From Planctomycetaceae bacterium (GTDB lineage: Bacteria; Planctomycetota; Planctomycetia; Planctomycetales; Planctomycetaceae): a DNA stretch of 34,898 nt. The notes beneath the pieces are model-generated. The model searched no databases and was not told the DNA's origin. It was given only the letters and a program-made list of their open reading frames with translations. The position numbers and the translations under genes were made by a program. Location: assembly GCA_029259845.1 (NCBI GenBank), contig JAJDEI010000142.1, positions 1 to 34,898 on the forward strand, in the 5' to 3' direction. Below are positions 8,139 through 18,066 of this stretch, piece by piece. Positions within the stretch are counted from its first letter, which is position 1. Each line of letters begins with the position of its first letter.

Positions 8139-10262
8139 ATGACATATTCGCAGTCGAAGTATCTGAATCGAGAACTAAGTTGGCTGGAGTTCGACCAGCG
8201 TGTGCTGGACGAAGCGCGGGACCCGGGAGTTCCGTTCCTGGAGCGTCTGAAGTTTCTGGCGATCTCGTCGTCGAATCTCGATGAGTTCTTTCGCGTCCGG
8301 GTCGGCGGACTGCGAATGCTGCGCGACCAGGGAGTCACCCGTCCTTGCCCGGCCGGTTTCTCGCCGTCGCAGCAACTCGACATGATCCAGAACCGCGTCC
8401 GCACCCTGCACCGCGGCCAATACGAGTGCTACTCGCAGGAGCTCGTGCCGCAACTGAGTGAACACGGAATTCGGCAACTGCTCCCGGGGCAACTCAACGA
8501 ACCGCAGTCGGTGTTCGCGGAACGCTTGTTCGACGAGGAGTTATTCTCCGTTCTGTCGCCCGGCGCGGTCAGCGGTGCGGACGATTTCCCGCTCCTGCCG
8601 AACGAGTCGCTCAACGTCTGTGTGCGGCTCGGCGGGAGGGATTCCGCTTCCGGGGCGACCGGCGAGACGGAATCCCGTTTCGCGATCATTCCGCTGGGTG
8701 AAACCCTCTCGCGATTCATCACGTTGCCCACCGACGGAGGGCTGTCGTACCTGCTGCTGGAGGACGCCGTCGCAATGTTTGTCGACCGGTTCTTTGACGG
8801 CGAACGTGTGTTGGACTGCGCGCCGTTCCGCGTGACACGCAACGCCGACATGATGCTTCAGGAAGACGATGCGGCCGACCTCACCGCGGAAATGGAGGAG
8901 TTGCTCATCCAGCGGCGTGAGGGAGAATGCGTGCGTCTCGAAATCTCCCGGCAGGCGGCCGAGGAAACAGCCGCGTTTCTCTGGAACGCGCTCGGCGTCG
9001 GGGAAGACGACGTGTATCGCCATCCCGGTCCGCTCGATCTGGGCGGCTTCTTTGGACTGGCGACCCGGTCCGGTTTCGACGACCTCAAGTACGACGACTG
9101 GCCCCCGCAGCCGTCGACTCGGATTGTCCCCGGGTCGACGATGTTCGAGACCATCTCGGAAGACGACCTGCTGCTGATCCACCCTTATGAAAGTTTCGAG
9201 CCGGTCGTCCGTTTTCTGGAAGAGGCAGCCGACGACCCGGATGTGCTGGCCATCAAGCAGACGTTGTACCGGACCAGCCGGGACAGCCCGGTGGTCGCCG
9301 CGCTGACGCGGGCAGCGGAGAATAAGAAGCATGTGACGGTGATCGTCGAATTGAAAGCCCGCTTCGACGAGGCTCGTAACATCCGTTGGGCCCGCCGGCT
9401 CGAACAAGCCGGAGCCCAAGTGATCTACGGTGTCAAACGGCTGAAGACGCACGCCAAGTGCTGCATCGTCGTCCGCCGTGAGCCGGACGGCATCCGCCGG
9501 TACGTCCATTTCGGCACCGGCAACTACAACGAGGCGACCAGTCGAATCTATAGCGACGTCAGTCTGCTCACCTGCGACGACGATCTGGGCAACGACGCAG
9601 TCTCGCTGTTCAACGCGGCAACCGGAGCCTCGCAACCGCACAATTTCCGACGGATCGCGGCCGCCCCGCTCGGACTGCGCGAGACCTTACTGGAACTCAT
9701 CGGCTCGGAAATCGAGCGGCGGCGACAGGGACAGCACGCGGCGATCACCGCCAAGCTGAACTCACTCGTCGATTCCCGATTGATCGACTCGCTGTACGAA
9801 GCGTCCCAGCAGGGCGTCAGGGTTCGCCTCAACATACGCGGCATCTGCTGTTTGCGGCCGGGAGTTCCCGGTCTCAGTGAGAACATCGAAGTGGTCAGCA
9901 TCATCGACCGGTTTCTCGAACATGCCCGCATTTTCAGTTTCCATCATGGAGGCAACCCGCGCGTGTTCATCTCCAGTGCGGACTGGATGCCCCGCAACCT
10001 CGACAAACGGATCGAACTGCTCGTCCCGGTCGACAACACCGAATGCCGCGACCGTCTGGTCACGTTCCTGGACAGTTGCTTTCAGGACAACGTCAAAGCG
10101 CGGCTGCTCTTGCCGGACGGGTCGCAGACGCGGCGAACCGGTGACCACAAAGCGCCGTATCGCGTCCAGGAAGAGGCCTACCGTATGGTTTGCGAACAAG
10201 TCCATGATGCCGAGCACCGGCGGATGACCGAATTCATCCCGCACCGGGCCCCCGGGTCATAA
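8139..10262 (+). CDS. ppk1: Polyphosphate kinase 1
   Basis: This 707-residue protein matches the full length of Ppk1, which makes polyphosphate from ATP reversibly. It begins with the family N-terminal signature YLNRELSWLEFDQRVL and SSNLDEFFRVRVGGL. The two active-site histidines fall at H438 (KTHAKCC) and H457 (YVHFGTGNYNE), the same 19-residue spacing as H435 and H454 of the E. coli enzyme. The C-terminal signature SSADWMPRNLDKRIELLVP is present. The start was chosen by similarity, because no strong Shine-Dalgarno sequence precedes it. It is flanked by ppx and a SixA-like phosphatase on the same strand, and the long upstream gap suggests its own promoter. Confidence 0.97.
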   Translation: MTYSQSKYLNRELSWLEFDQRVLDEARDPGVPFLERLKFLAISSSNLDEFFRVRVGGLRMLRDQGVTRPCPAGFSPSQQLDMIQNRVRTLHRGQYECYSQELVPQLSEHGIRQLLPGQLNEPQSVFAERLFDEELFSVLSPGAVSGADDFPLLPNESLNVCVRLGGRDSASGATGETESRFAIIPLGETLSRFITLPTDGGLSYLLLEDAVAMFVDRFFDGERVLDCAPFRVTRNADMMLQEDDAADLTAEMEELLIQRREGECVRLEISRQAAEETAAFLWNALGVGEDDVYRHPGPLDLGGFFGLATRSGFDDLKYDDWPPQPSTRIVPGSTMFETISEDDLLLIHPYESFEPVVRFLEEAADDPDVLAIKQTLYRTSRDSPVVAALTRAAENKKHVTVIVELKARFDEARNIRWARRLEQAGAQVIYGVKRLKTHAKCCIVVRREPDGIRRYVHFGTGNYNEATSRIYSDVSLLTCDDDLGNDAVSLFNAATGASQPHNFRRIAAAPLGLRETLLELIGSEIERRRQGQHAAITAKLNSLVDSRLIDSLYEASQQGVRVRLNIRGICCLRPGVPGLSENIEVVSIIDRFLEHARIFSFHHGGNPRVFISSADWMPRNLDKRIELLVPVDNTECRDRLVTFLDSCFQDNVKARLLLPDGSQTRRTGDHKAPYRVQEEAYRMVCEQVHDAEHRRMTEFIPHRAPGS

Positions 10263-10274
10263 TCGCCGGTCAGC

Positions 10275-10326
10275 CTCGTTCCCAAGCTCCGGCTGGGGAA
10301 CGCACCTCCACGAAACTCCGTTTCGC
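10275..10326. repeat. CTCGTTCCCAAGC-type repeat, copy 1
   Basis: The segment has a hairpin (CGTTCCC...GGGAACG) followed by a conserved tail with GAAACTCCGTTTC. It matches 32024-32075 with only a few differences and the same orientation. It fills most of the gap between ppk1 and the SixA-like gene. Confidence 0.75.
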
Positions 10327-10398
10327 GGGCCGCAAGACAAAACGTCGCCACAAACGCGCCCCCACCGAAATCCGGAGAACAACAATCGGACAAACCCC

Positions 10399-10890
10399 AT
10401 GAAGACCCTCTTACTCATGCGACACGCCAAGTCGAGTTGGGACGACCCCCGGCAGGCGGATGTCGACCGTCCTCTCAATGCCCGTGGGGAACGCGACGCG
10501 CCGCGGATGGGCCGGTTTCTCGTGGAAGCCGGGTTCGCCCCCGACCAAATCGTCACTTCCGGAGCGGTCCGTGCGCGCACCACCTCAATGATGGTGGCGG
10601 AGGCATGCGATCTTGGTGAACAGGTCACCGTCACGCACGACCTGTACCACGCCGACGTCAGTGAGTGGCAGGCGACGCTGGGCGGTCTTCGTTCGGACTG
10701 GAACTGCGTCTTGTGTGTGGGCCACAATCCGGGAATCGAAGAGTTCATCGGCATCCTCACCAGCCAGTACGTGCGCATGCCGACAGCCGCCATCGCCCAT
10801 CTGACATGCGACGTTCCCCAATGGGACCAATTCGCCGTCACCACGGACGCCGTGCTGCACGACGTGTGGCATCCCAAAGAGCTGAACTGA
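10399..10890 (+). CDS. SixA-like phosphohistidine phosphatase
   Basis: This 163-residue protein belongs to the histidine phosphatase superfamily, SixA branch. The catalytic RHG-type motif is LLMRHAKSSW with H9 as the probable phospho-acceptor. The second histidine is H109 in VGHNPG. The length and the RHAKS form of the motif are typical of SixA, which removes phosphate from histidine in phosphotransfer domains. An upstream GGAG (10374-10377) lies about 21 bases before the ATG, too far to be convincing. Placement after ppx and ppk1 suggests a phosphate-related role, but the real substrate (phosphohistidine protein or a small phosphoester) is an inference. Confidence 0.88.
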   Translation: MKTLLLMRHAKSSWDDPRQADVDRPLNARGERDAPRMGRFLVEAGFAPDQIVTSGAVRARTTSMMVAEACDLGEQVTVTHDLYHADVSEWQATLGGLRSDWNCVLCVGHNPGIEEFIGILTSQYVRMPTAAIAHLTCDVPQWDQFAVTTDAVLHDVWHPKELN

Positions 10891-11247
10891 CTCCGGCAAC
10901 GCATTGGCCGGTGTCCGCGTTGACAGATCGGACCCAGACGACAGCCGCGGTCCGACCGGGGAGCGGCAGATTTTCGAACCTCCGCAGGTGCGGAAAACCA
11001 GGCAGGATGATAACCTGACGCATGACGACGGCAATCAAACTGCCCTGTTTTGCGGGTGAATAACGACGAGCGGCTCGCCGTGCCCTGTCTGTTGCCAGCC
11101 ACGAGCAGCGTTGTCAAGATACCGACTCATACACTGACCGGCCTCCCGCTCACAATCAACGACGCCCGACGGCTGAACACGAAAAACCGACGACCGGCTA
11201 CATGCAACACTCCGCTGTTCGCGGGCCACTGACACAAAGACACTCCC
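10891..11247. other. Intergenic region, 357 bases, nothing recognised
   Basis: No supported gene, repeat match within the window, or clear terminator was found between the SixA-like gene and the DAHP synthase gene. A promoter for the latter is expected here, but no convincing -35/-10 pair stands out. Confidence 0.5.
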
Positions 11248-12282
<1,035 letters not shown>

Positions 12283-12316
12283 GCAGTCAGGAGTCCCGTC
12301 ATACTTGGACCATCGA

Positions 12317-12391
12317 GTTGGAGTTCAGCCTTCAGACTGCTTCGGGCGGCGATGATCCCACAGAAAGACATGCACAAGCATGAACTCCAAC
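12317..12391. repeat. 75-bp GTTGGAGTTCAGCC repeat, copy 1
   Basis: The unit begins GTTGGAGTTCAGCCTTCAG and ends with the inverted complement GAACTCCAAC. It is followed after 7 bases by a second unit of identical length (12399-12473). The two share most positions, including CTTCAG-CTGC and the central GCGGCG and CACAGAAA/TACAGAAA blocks. Confidence 0.8.
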
Positions 12392-12398
12392 TTCCCAC

Positions 12399-12473
12399 GT
12401 TGGAGTTGAGCCTTCAGGCTGCCTCGGACGGCGGTAATCCTACAGAAAAACAAGCGAAAGCTTGAACTCCCAC
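12399..12473. repeat. 75-bp GTTGGAGTTCAGCC repeat, copy 2
   Basis: This second tandem unit begins GTTGGAGTTGAGCC and ends GAACTCCCAC. It ends only 19 bases before the tpiA start, so the ribosome-binding site of tpiA lies immediately outside it. A shorter version is found at 13819-13870 after secG. Confidence 0.8.
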
Positions 12474-12492
12474 TTCAAAGGAGATCCCTATC

Positions 12493-13257
12493 ATGCGACG
12501 GCCATTCGTCGCCGGTAACTGGAAGATGACGCAAACATTGGCGTCGGCTGTGGAATTGGCGCTGGGCGTTGCCGAAGGGGCAAGGCCGTTCGTCGGGACG
12601 GTCGATGTGGCGGTGGGACCGCCGTTCGTCTATCTGGCGGCTGTGAAACAGGTGCTGGGCGACTCCGGGGTCACGCTGGCGGCTCAGAATGCATACTTTG
12701 AGGAGCCGGGCGCGTTCACCGGCGAGACGGCGCTGGAGATGCTCACAGATGTCGGCTGCCGTTGGGTGATCCTCGGTCACAGCGAACGGCGGCACGTGCT
12801 CGGCGAGACAGACGAGCTGATCAATCGCAAGGTGCGGGCGGCTCTCACCAAGGGGTTGGGAGTAATCCTGTGCGTGGGCGAACTGCTGGAAGAACGGGAG
12901 GCGGGGCAGACGGAAGCAGTCCTCGACCGGCAGATGGCCGGCGGGCTTGCGGACGTGTCCGATGGGCAGATAGGGGAGGTCGTGGTTGCCTACGAGCCGG
13001 TGTGGGCGATCGGGACGGGACAGACCGCGTCGCCCGAACAGGCGGAATCGGCCCATGCTCATCTTCGCAACTGGCTTCAGGCTCGTTACAATCCCCAAGT
13101 CGCCGAAGTGACACGAATCCAGTATGGCGGCAGCGTGAAACCGGCGAACGCCGTCGAGTTGCTCGCCCAACCGAATGTTGACGGGGCACTGGTAGGGGGA
13201 GCGAGCCTGAAGGCGGAAACCTTCGTGCCGATCATCGAGGCAGCCGCTGGCCAATAG
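12493..13257 (+). CDS. tpiA: Triosephosphate isomerase
   Basis: This 254-residue enzyme interconverts dihydroxyacetone phosphate and glyceraldehyde 3-phosphate in the cytosol. All catalytic residues are present: N9 and K11 in AGNWKM, H96 in LGHSERR and E168 in [11 protein letters not shown]. The phosphate-gripping loop and the [10 protein letters not shown] motif follow. Length is normal for the family. The start is confirmed by AAAGGAG (12477-12483) 9 bases upstream. The gene precedes secG by 108 bases, a pairing common in bacteria. Confidence 0.98.
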   Translation: MRRPFVAGNWKMTQTLASAVELALGVAEGARPFVGTVDVAVGPPFVYLAAVKQVLGDSGVTLAAQNAYFEEPGAFTGETALEMLTDVGCRWVILGHSERRHVLGETDELINRKVRAALTKGLGVILCVGELLEEREAGQTEAVLDRQMAGGLADVSDGQIGEVVVAYEPVWAIGTGQTASPEQAESAHAHLRNWLQARYNPQVAEVTRIQYGGSVKPANAVELLAQPNVDGALVGGASLKAETFVPIIEAAAGQ

Positions 13258-13365
13258 TGCCGTGGCCCGGACGATCGCCGGGCAACCGGTCGTTGCCAGC
13301 ATCCGATCATTTCCATTAGAGAGTCGCGGCCCTGAGCGGCCGTGTTGAAACAAGGGAGTTCTTAG

Positions 13366-13791
13366 GTGAAGACCATCGCACTTCTCACTCAGTTGTTGCT
13401 GCTGTTTCTGGGTGTGTTTCTGATGATCGTTGTGCTGCTGCAGCGAGGCCGCGGCGGCGGATTGGCCGGTGCGTTCGGCGGTCTGGGAGGGCAAAGCGCC
13501 TTCGGCACCAAAGCGGGCGACGTCTTCACCAAGATCACGGTCGTGATTGCGGTCGCCTGGGTGCTCGTCGCCGGGGGAAGTGGTTACTTTCTGCGATCAG
13601 CCGCAGAAAGCCGTGCCGCCGGACTGGGCGCAGGTCTGCCGGAGAAACCGGCCCTGGTGGACCCGTCCGACAACGCCGCGCCCGGGGAGAATCCGTTCGA
13701 CAGCCCCACAGAACCGGGCACGGAAGGTGAGGATTCCGGCGGCGAGACGGACGCAGAGACGCCAGCCGATTCGGGGGCATCTGAGAAGTAG
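13366..13791 (+). CDS. secG: Preprotein translocase subunit SecG
   Basis: This 141-residue protein is the small SecYEG subunit. Two membrane helices are visible (about residues 3-23 and 56-76), linked by the SecG signature [19 protein letters not shown] with SAFGTKAGD. The start is a GTG with AAGGGAG (13352-13358) 7 bases upstream. Beyond residue about 80 there is a charged, acidic Pro/Glu/Asp-rich tail, longer than in proteobacterial SecG and of low complexity. It likely faces the cytoplasm or periplasm as a disordered extension; its function is unknown. It is probably cotranscribed with tpiA. Confidence 0.95.
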   Translation: MKTIALLTQLLLLFLGVFLMIVVLLQRGRGGGLAGAFGGLGGQSAFGTKAGDVFTKITVVIAVAWVLVAGGSGYFLRSAAESRAAGLGAGLPEKPALVDPSDNAAPGENPFDSPTEPGTEGEDSGGETDAETPADSGASEK

Positions 13792-13818
13792 TGTTCCGTC
13801 AAACACCTGGAACGTCAT

Positions 13819-13870
13819 GTTGGAGTTCAGCCTTGAGGCTGCGAAAACAAGCGAAGGCTTGAACTCCAAC
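13819..13870. repeat. GTTGGAGTTCAGCC repeat, shortened copy 3
   Basis: The unit starts GTTGGAGTTCAGCCTTGAG and ends GCTTGAACTCCAAC, like the copies at 12317 and 12399, but is 52 bases long because about 23 central bases are absent. It lies 27 bases after the secG stop codon and can fold back on itself. Confidence 0.75.
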
Positions 13871-14038
13871 TCCGGAATCTTGGTGTCACTGTCGAGCTTG
13901 CCCGCCGCGTTTTCATCCATCGACGCACGGAGCACACTTTGCGGCTAAATTGGCTTTGACTGAATTCGTTGCTGTCGAACATTTGGCGACACAACTGAAA
14001 CTGAACCGCATGATGCCGCGAGTAAGGACGAATCGCCC

Positions 14039-14923
14039 GTGCTGTTGAGCATGACCGGATATGGCGACGCACGGGAGCAGGCTGGCGAGCGAGTCGTCTC
14101 CGCTGAGGTGCGGACCGTCAACAATCGCTATCTCAAAGTCAACATTCGCTGTCCCGACGCCTATGCCGTCAAAGAGAGCGATATCGAGCGACTGGCGCGG
14201 CGATCCATCGCGCGGGGCACGGTCAGTATCACGCTGCGGGTCGATTCGATCGCCGGCACCGGGCGGTATCGCATCGATCATGATGTGATCCAGTCGTACT
14301 GGGAACAACTCATCGCAGTGACCGACGAGATGCAACTGAACCCGCCGGCTGGGCTGACGGACTTTCTGATGCTGCCGGGAGTCGTCGTTGAACAAGACGA
14401 CGGCGAAGCGAACGCCGACGAGGACTGGCCGCTCGTGGAGCGGGTGATTGGTCAGGCGCTCGGGCAGCTCGACGAGTTTCGGCAACGCGAAGGCGCGTCG
14501 ATGCGGCAGGAACTGGCCCATCATTGCTCGCTCGTCGGCGATCAGCTCGACCAGATCGTCGAACGGGCACCGGGTGTGGTCGTCCAGTACCGCGACAAAC
14601 TGAGAGAGCGCGTCTCCGAACTGCTGCGAGACACCGGGGTCGGCGTGAAAGACGAAGATTTGATCCGCGAGGTCAGTGTTTTTGCCGACCGCTGTGACAT
14701 TAACGAAGAGATTACTCGCCTGCGGAGCCATCTGGAGCAGTTCGCCGAATGCCTCGGCCAATCGGAATCAGCGGGGCGAAAGCTGGAGTTCCTTTGTCAG
14801 GAAATGTTCCGTGAGGTGAACACCATCGGCTCCAAATCGAACGATGTGACCATCGCTCACGCCGTGGTGGAGATGAAGGGAGCGATCGAGAAGCTCCGCG
14901 AAATCGTGCAAAATGTTGAGTAA
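14039..14923 (+). CDS. yicC: YicC family endoribonuclease-like protein
   Basis: This 294-residue protein has both halves of the YicC family: the N-terminal YicC-like part (about residues 1-155, starting with SMTGYGDA and containing VRTVNNRYLKVNIR) and the C-terminal DUF1732 part (about 205-294, with ADRCDINEEITRLRSH, LEFLCQEMFREVNTIGSKS and MKGAIEKLREIVQNVE). Family members are reported as endoribonucleases that act on small RNA or mRNA. The start is GTG, with AAGGACG (14024-14030) 8 bases upstream; an ATG four codons later is the alternative. It heads the conserved cluster yicC-gmk-rpoZ-coa, here interrupted by a repeat of about 170 bases before gmk. Confidence 0.95.
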   Translation: MLLSMTGYGDAREQAGERVVSAEVRTVNNRYLKVNIRCPDAYAVKESDIERLARRSIARGTVSITLRVDSIAGTGRYRIDHDVIQSYWEQLIAVTDEMQLNPPAGLTDFLMLPGVVVEQDDGEANADEDWPLVERVIGQALGQLDEFRQREGASMRQELAHHCSLVGDQLDQIVERAPGVVVQYRDKLRERVSELLRDTGVGVKDEDLIREVSVFADRCDINEEITRLRSHLEQFAECLGQSESAGRKLEFLCQEMFREVNTIGSKSNDVTIAHAVVEMKGAIEKLREIVQNVE

Positions 14924-14928
14924 TGGGG

Positions 14929-15099
14929 GGGGCGGGGATCAGGGGGCAGGGAGCGGAGATGCCTTCGTCGTTCCGAAGCTCCCGTTTGTTCCTCGTTCCC
15001 GAATTCCCGATCCTCGTTCCCCAACTCTAGTTTGGGAACAAGGGAACGCGGAGTACAGGAACAACGCCCCCCTGACCCCCGAACCCTGATCCCCGTCCC
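14929..15099. repeat. Inverted-repeat element between yicC and gmk
   Basis: The ends at 14929-14943 and 15085-15099 are inverted copies of GGG(G/A)CGGGGATCAGG with 14 of 15 positions matching. Inside lies another hairpin of the CGTTCCC type (about 15013-15040, GTTCCCCAAC/GTTTGGGAAC), related to the copies at 10275 and 32024. The element begins 5 bases after the yicC stop and ends 2 bases before the gmk ATG, so it occupies the entire spacer. Confidence 0.65.
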
Positions 15100-15101
15100 C
15101 A

Positions 15102-15701
15102 ATGTCCGCTTCGCCGCCAATGACACCTGCTCCCGATGTGCCGGTCGTCGTTTTATCCGGACCGAGCGGGAGTGGGAAGACGACCGTTGTCAGCCGGCTG
15201 CTCAAAGAGTCGCCTGTCAAACTCGTGAAGTCGATTTCGGCGACGACCCGTCCACCGCGACCGATTGAAACCGATGGCGAGGACTATTACTTCCTTTCGA
15301 CCGAGGAGTTCGAGGCTCGGCGGCAGGCAGGGGAATTCCTGGAGTGTGCGGAGGTGCACAAGAGCGGATACTGGTACGGAACCCTGCTCTCCGAAGTCCA
15401 ACGTGCTTCCGACGAAGGGGGGTGGGCACTGCTGGAAATCGACGTCGAAGGGGCACTCAACGTGATGAAGCGGTACCCCCGGACGGTGTCCATCTTTCTC
15501 TCGACGCCTCCGGAAGAGTATGAACGTCGCCTGCGCGCCCGGGGGACCGAGGACGAGGCGGTCATCAGGCGTCGGTTGCAGACGGCCGAGAGAGAGCTTA
15601 CATTCGTGGATCGCTATCGGTACCAGGTCGTCAACGAGCGGCTGGACGATGCAGTTCGGGAGATCTGCAACATTTTGGAGTCCGTCGAGCGGTCCGACTG
15701 A
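15102..15701 (+). CDS. gmk: Guanylate kinase
   Basis: This 199-residue enzyme phosphorylates GMP to GDP with ATP. The P-loop is GPSGSGKT at residues 20-27. GMP-binding elements follow: [28 protein letters not shown] and LLEIDVEGA. The lid region has RLRARGTED with [10 protein letters not shown]. Length is normal. The start is uncertain: the ATG at 15102 and an in-frame ATG at 15120 both lack a Shine-Dalgarno sequence, because an inverted-repeat element runs up to 2 bases before the first ATG. The essential nature of gmk implies that it is still translated, perhaps by leaderless or coupled initiation. Confidence 0.96.
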   Translation: MSASPPMTPAPDVPVVVLSGPSGSGKTTVVSRLLKESPVKLVKSISATTRPPRPIETDGEDYYFLSTEEFEARRQAGEFLECAEVHKSGYWYGTLLSEVQRASDEGGWALLEIDVEGALNVMKRYPRTVSIFLSTPPEEYERRLRARGTEDEAVIRRRLQTAERELTFVDRYRYQVVNERLDDAVREICNILESVERSD

Positions 15702-15808
15702 CCGGGCTGCGCTGACCGGCCCGCACGGACCGCCGTGACGGGACGACCATGTGGCGACCGATAACGCGACGAGCGGCCCGCCGACCTCAAAGGGAAAACA
15801 TACGGAAC

Positions 15809-16081
15809 ATGCTGGACCAACTGAAAGAAGAGCAGATTGTCAACAAGGTGGGGGGCCGCTTCAAGCTGTCAACGCTGATCCAGAAGCGGCTCGTGCAGCT
15901 CAACCGAGGCGCCCGGCCACTGGTGGATGTTGTCGGGAAGCCCGGCATGGACACCGTCATTGAGGAGATCATGCACGACAAGATCTTCCTGGATCACTCC
16001 GATAACGTCATCATGGCGATGGACGATGCCCCGGATGTCGAGCATGATCTCGACGGGGGACCGTCTCTGGACGACATCTGA
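15809..16081 (+). CDS. rpoZ: RNA polymerase omega subunit
   Basis: This 90-residue protein reads as a planctomycete-type omega subunit, which assists assembly of the beta-prime subunit. The core is [20 protein letters not shown] followed by RGARPLV, equivalent to the RFxLxxxxxKRxxxLxxGxxP pattern of the family. The tail is acidic ([19 protein letters not shown]). The frame is open further upstream to 15749, but the start at 15809 begins right before the conserved part. A GGA at 15804-15806 and AAAGGGA at 15789-15795 are the available ribosome-binding signals, neither at ideal spacing. The location between gmk and coaC is the classical rpoZ position. Its stop overlaps the coaC start (TGATG), so the two are translationally coupled. 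Confidence 0.9.
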   Translation: MLDQLKEEQIVNKVGGRFKLSTLIQKRLVQLNRGARPLVDVVGKPGMDTVIEEIMHDKIFLDHSDNVIMAMDDAPDVEHDLDGGPSLDDI

Positions 16082-16620
16082 TGAATGGCTGCGAGGTCGT
16101 GCTCGGCGTGTCGGGAGGGGTCGCCGCCTATAAGGCGGCGGATCTCGCGAGCAAGCTTGTGCAAGCCGGGGCTCGTGTGACAGCCGTCCTCACGCCGGCA
16201 GCGGCCCGGTTCATCGGTGTGACGACCTTCGAGGCGCTCACCGGCCGGCCGGTGTCGACCGACCTGTTCGCCCCGCAGCAGCATTACATCGGCGAGCACA
16301 TCGGGTTGGCGCGAGCAGCCGACGTGCTTGTGGTCGCGCCGGCGACAGCGGGCATGATCGCCAAGCTGGCCCACGGGCATGCCGACGAGTTGCTGAGCAC
16401 ACTGGCCCTGTCGGTGACCTGCCCGCGGCTGATCGCCCCGGCCATGAACAACGAAATGTGGTCCAAGCCGGCCGTGCAGCGCAACGTCCAACAGTTACGC
16501 GACGACGGATTCGACGTCATCGGCCCGGGCAGCGGCTGGCTGAGTTGCGGAGCGGTCGGCCCCGGACGGATGGCGGAGCCTGCGGTGATCGTCGAGCGTG
16601 TAGAGGCGTTGTTCCCGTGA
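16081..16620 (+). CDS. coaC: Phosphopantothenoylcysteine decarboxylase (CoaC-only flavoprotein)
   Basis: This 179-residue protein decarboxylates 4'-phosphopantothenoylcysteine in CoA synthesis, using FMN. The family features are all visible: the flavin fold start [15 protein letters not shown], active-site H73 in [17 protein letters not shown], the PAMNNEMW motif (residues 120-127), and C156 in the substrate clamp [11 protein letters not shown]. Bacterial CoaBC is usually a fusion of about 400 residues; this protein ends after the CoaC domain, and no CoaB synthetase domain follows before the next gene. So CoaB must be encoded elsewhere. The start overlaps the rpoZ stop codon. Confidence 0.93.
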   Translation: MNGCEVVLGVSGGVAAYKAADLASKLVQAGARVTAVLTPAAARFIGVTTFEALTGRPVSTDLFAPQQHYIGEHIGLARAADVLVVAPATAGMIAKLAHGHADELLSTLALSVTCPRLIAPAMNNEMWSKPAVQRNVQQLRDDGFDVIGPGSGWLSCGAVGPGRMAEPAVIVERVEALFP

Positions 16621-16777
16621 CGGGCCGTTCGTCGCCGGGGCAAAGCGTATCTCGTTGGCCGACAGCGGGTAATCTCGTCGCTCGTCCAACGTCAGGGACC
16701 TCGGCTTGGGAGGCGAGCGCCGCGTTAGCCGATTTTTCCCGTCATTCGGATTTCCCCTGTCGCCATTGAGAGTGCTC

Positions 16778-17977
16778 ATGGATCGTGCGGACGTTGTCAT
16801 TGTGGGGGGCGGGATTGTCGGTCTGGCGACGGCGGTCCGCCTGGGGGAGCAGTTTCCGGACCTGAGCATCGTCCTTTTGGAGAAGGAGTCGCGGCTCGCC
16901 GAGCATCAGACCGGGCACAACTCCGGCGTGCTGCATTCGGGCATCTATTATCGCCCCGGGTCGCTGCGAGCCGAGAACTGCCGCGACGGCAAGTTCGCCA
17001 TGCAGGAATTCTGCGAGCGGGAAGGCATCCCGATCGACATTTGCGGCAAGGTGATCGTCGCCACGAGTGAGGACGAACTGGCCCGGCTCGACAACATTTA
17101 TGAGCGAGGGCAGGCAAACGAAATCAAGTGTGAGATCATCGGCAAGGAGCGGCTCGACGAACTGGAGCCTCATACCGCCGGTATCCGGGCGATTCACGTG
17201 CCCGAGGCGGGCATTCTCGACTACCGGCAGGTCTCCGAGCGAATGGGCGCGATCATTCGCGAGCATGGGGGCGAGATTCGCTTGGACGCCCGCGTGACCG
17301 GTTTTGACGTGCGGACGGATGAAGTCATCGTTCACAGTACGGGAGGAGATGTGACGGCCCGCTATGTGGTGACTTGCGCGGGCCTGCAGGCGGACCGGGT
17401 CACACAACTCACCGGACAGAAGCCGGCGGCGAAGATCGTCCCCTTTCGGGGCGAATACTACGAACTCCGCAAGGAAGCGGAGCCGTTGTGCCGCAATTTG
17501 ATTTACCCCGTGCCCGACCCCAGCTTTCCGTTCTTGGGGGTGCACTTTACGAGGATGATTCACGGGGGCGTGGAGTGCGGTCCCAATGCGGTGCTGGCAT
17601 TTGCCCGCGAGGGGTATCGCAAGTCCGACATCCGGCTGGGAGACCTTGCAGACGCGTTGAGCTACTCCGGCTTTCTGAGGATGGCCGCGCGGAATTGGCG
17701 GACCGGGGCGGGCGAGATGTGGCGATCCTTCAGCAAGCGGGCCTTCGTCAAGGCACTCAGACGGCTCGTCCCGGAGGTTTCCGTGGCCGATCTGACGCCG
17801 GCTCCGGCAGGCGTGCGGGCAATGGCTCTGGGAGAGGACGGAAGCCTGCTGGATGACTTCGTCGTACAGCAGTCGGATCGGGTGATCAACGTGGGGAACG
17901 CTCCGTCGCCGGCTGCGACGGCGTCGCTGAACATCGGACGGCTGATCGTCCAAAAACTGGCGGAGCGGATCTCTTAA
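16778..17977 (+). CDS. lhgO: L-2-hydroxyglutarate oxidase-like FAD enzyme
   Basis: This 399-residue protein is a DAO-type FAD-dependent oxidoreductase close to LhgO, which oxidises L-2-hydroxyglutarate to 2-oxoglutarate and passes electrons to the respiratory chain. The FAD motif [17 protein letters not shown] is at the N terminus. Characteristic family blocks are [53 protein letters not shown] and [13 protein letters not shown]. The C terminus has [17 protein letters not shown]. The chosen ATG has GAGAG 5 bases upstream; an in-frame ATG 24 codons earlier adds a stretch without family sequence. It lies 157 bases after coaC and is probably separately expressed. Confidence 0.92.
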   Translation: MDRADVVIVGGGIVGLATAVRLGEQFPDLSIVLLEKESRLAEHQTGHNSGVLHSGIYYRPGSLRAENCRDGKFAMQEFCEREGIPIDICGKVIVATSEDELARLDNIYERGQANEIKCEIIGKERLDELEPHTAGIRAIHVPEAGILDYRQVSERMGAIIREHGGEIRLDARVTGFDVRTDEVIVHSTGGDVTARYVVTCAGLQADRVTQLTGQKPAAKIVPFRGEYYELRKEAEPLCRNLIYPVPDPSFPFLGVHFTRMIHGGVECGPNAVLAFAREGYRKSDIRLGDLADALSYSGFLRMAARNWRTGAGEMWRSFSKRAFVKALRRLVPEVSVADLTPAPAGVRAMALGEDGSLLDDFVVQQSDRVINVGNAPSPAATASLNIGRLIVQKLAERIS

Positions 17978-18066
17978 CGCGATCGCTCGTCGCCCTGTTG
18001 CTCGTCACGTTGTCGTTGACAGCAACGTCTGGGGCACGCTTGTAAGCGTTGCGTCCGTTCACGAAT

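Noticed and set aside
12317..12473. Two 75-base tandem units considered as a riboswitch pair
   Set aside because: A shortened copy lies downstream of secG, the ends are inverted repeats, and the first unit is not placed as a leader element. A dispersed repeat fits better.
16742..17953. 403-codon minus-strand frame opposite the LhgO-like gene
   Set aside because: It covers the same DNA as a complete FAD enzyme and has no start signal or recognised domain.
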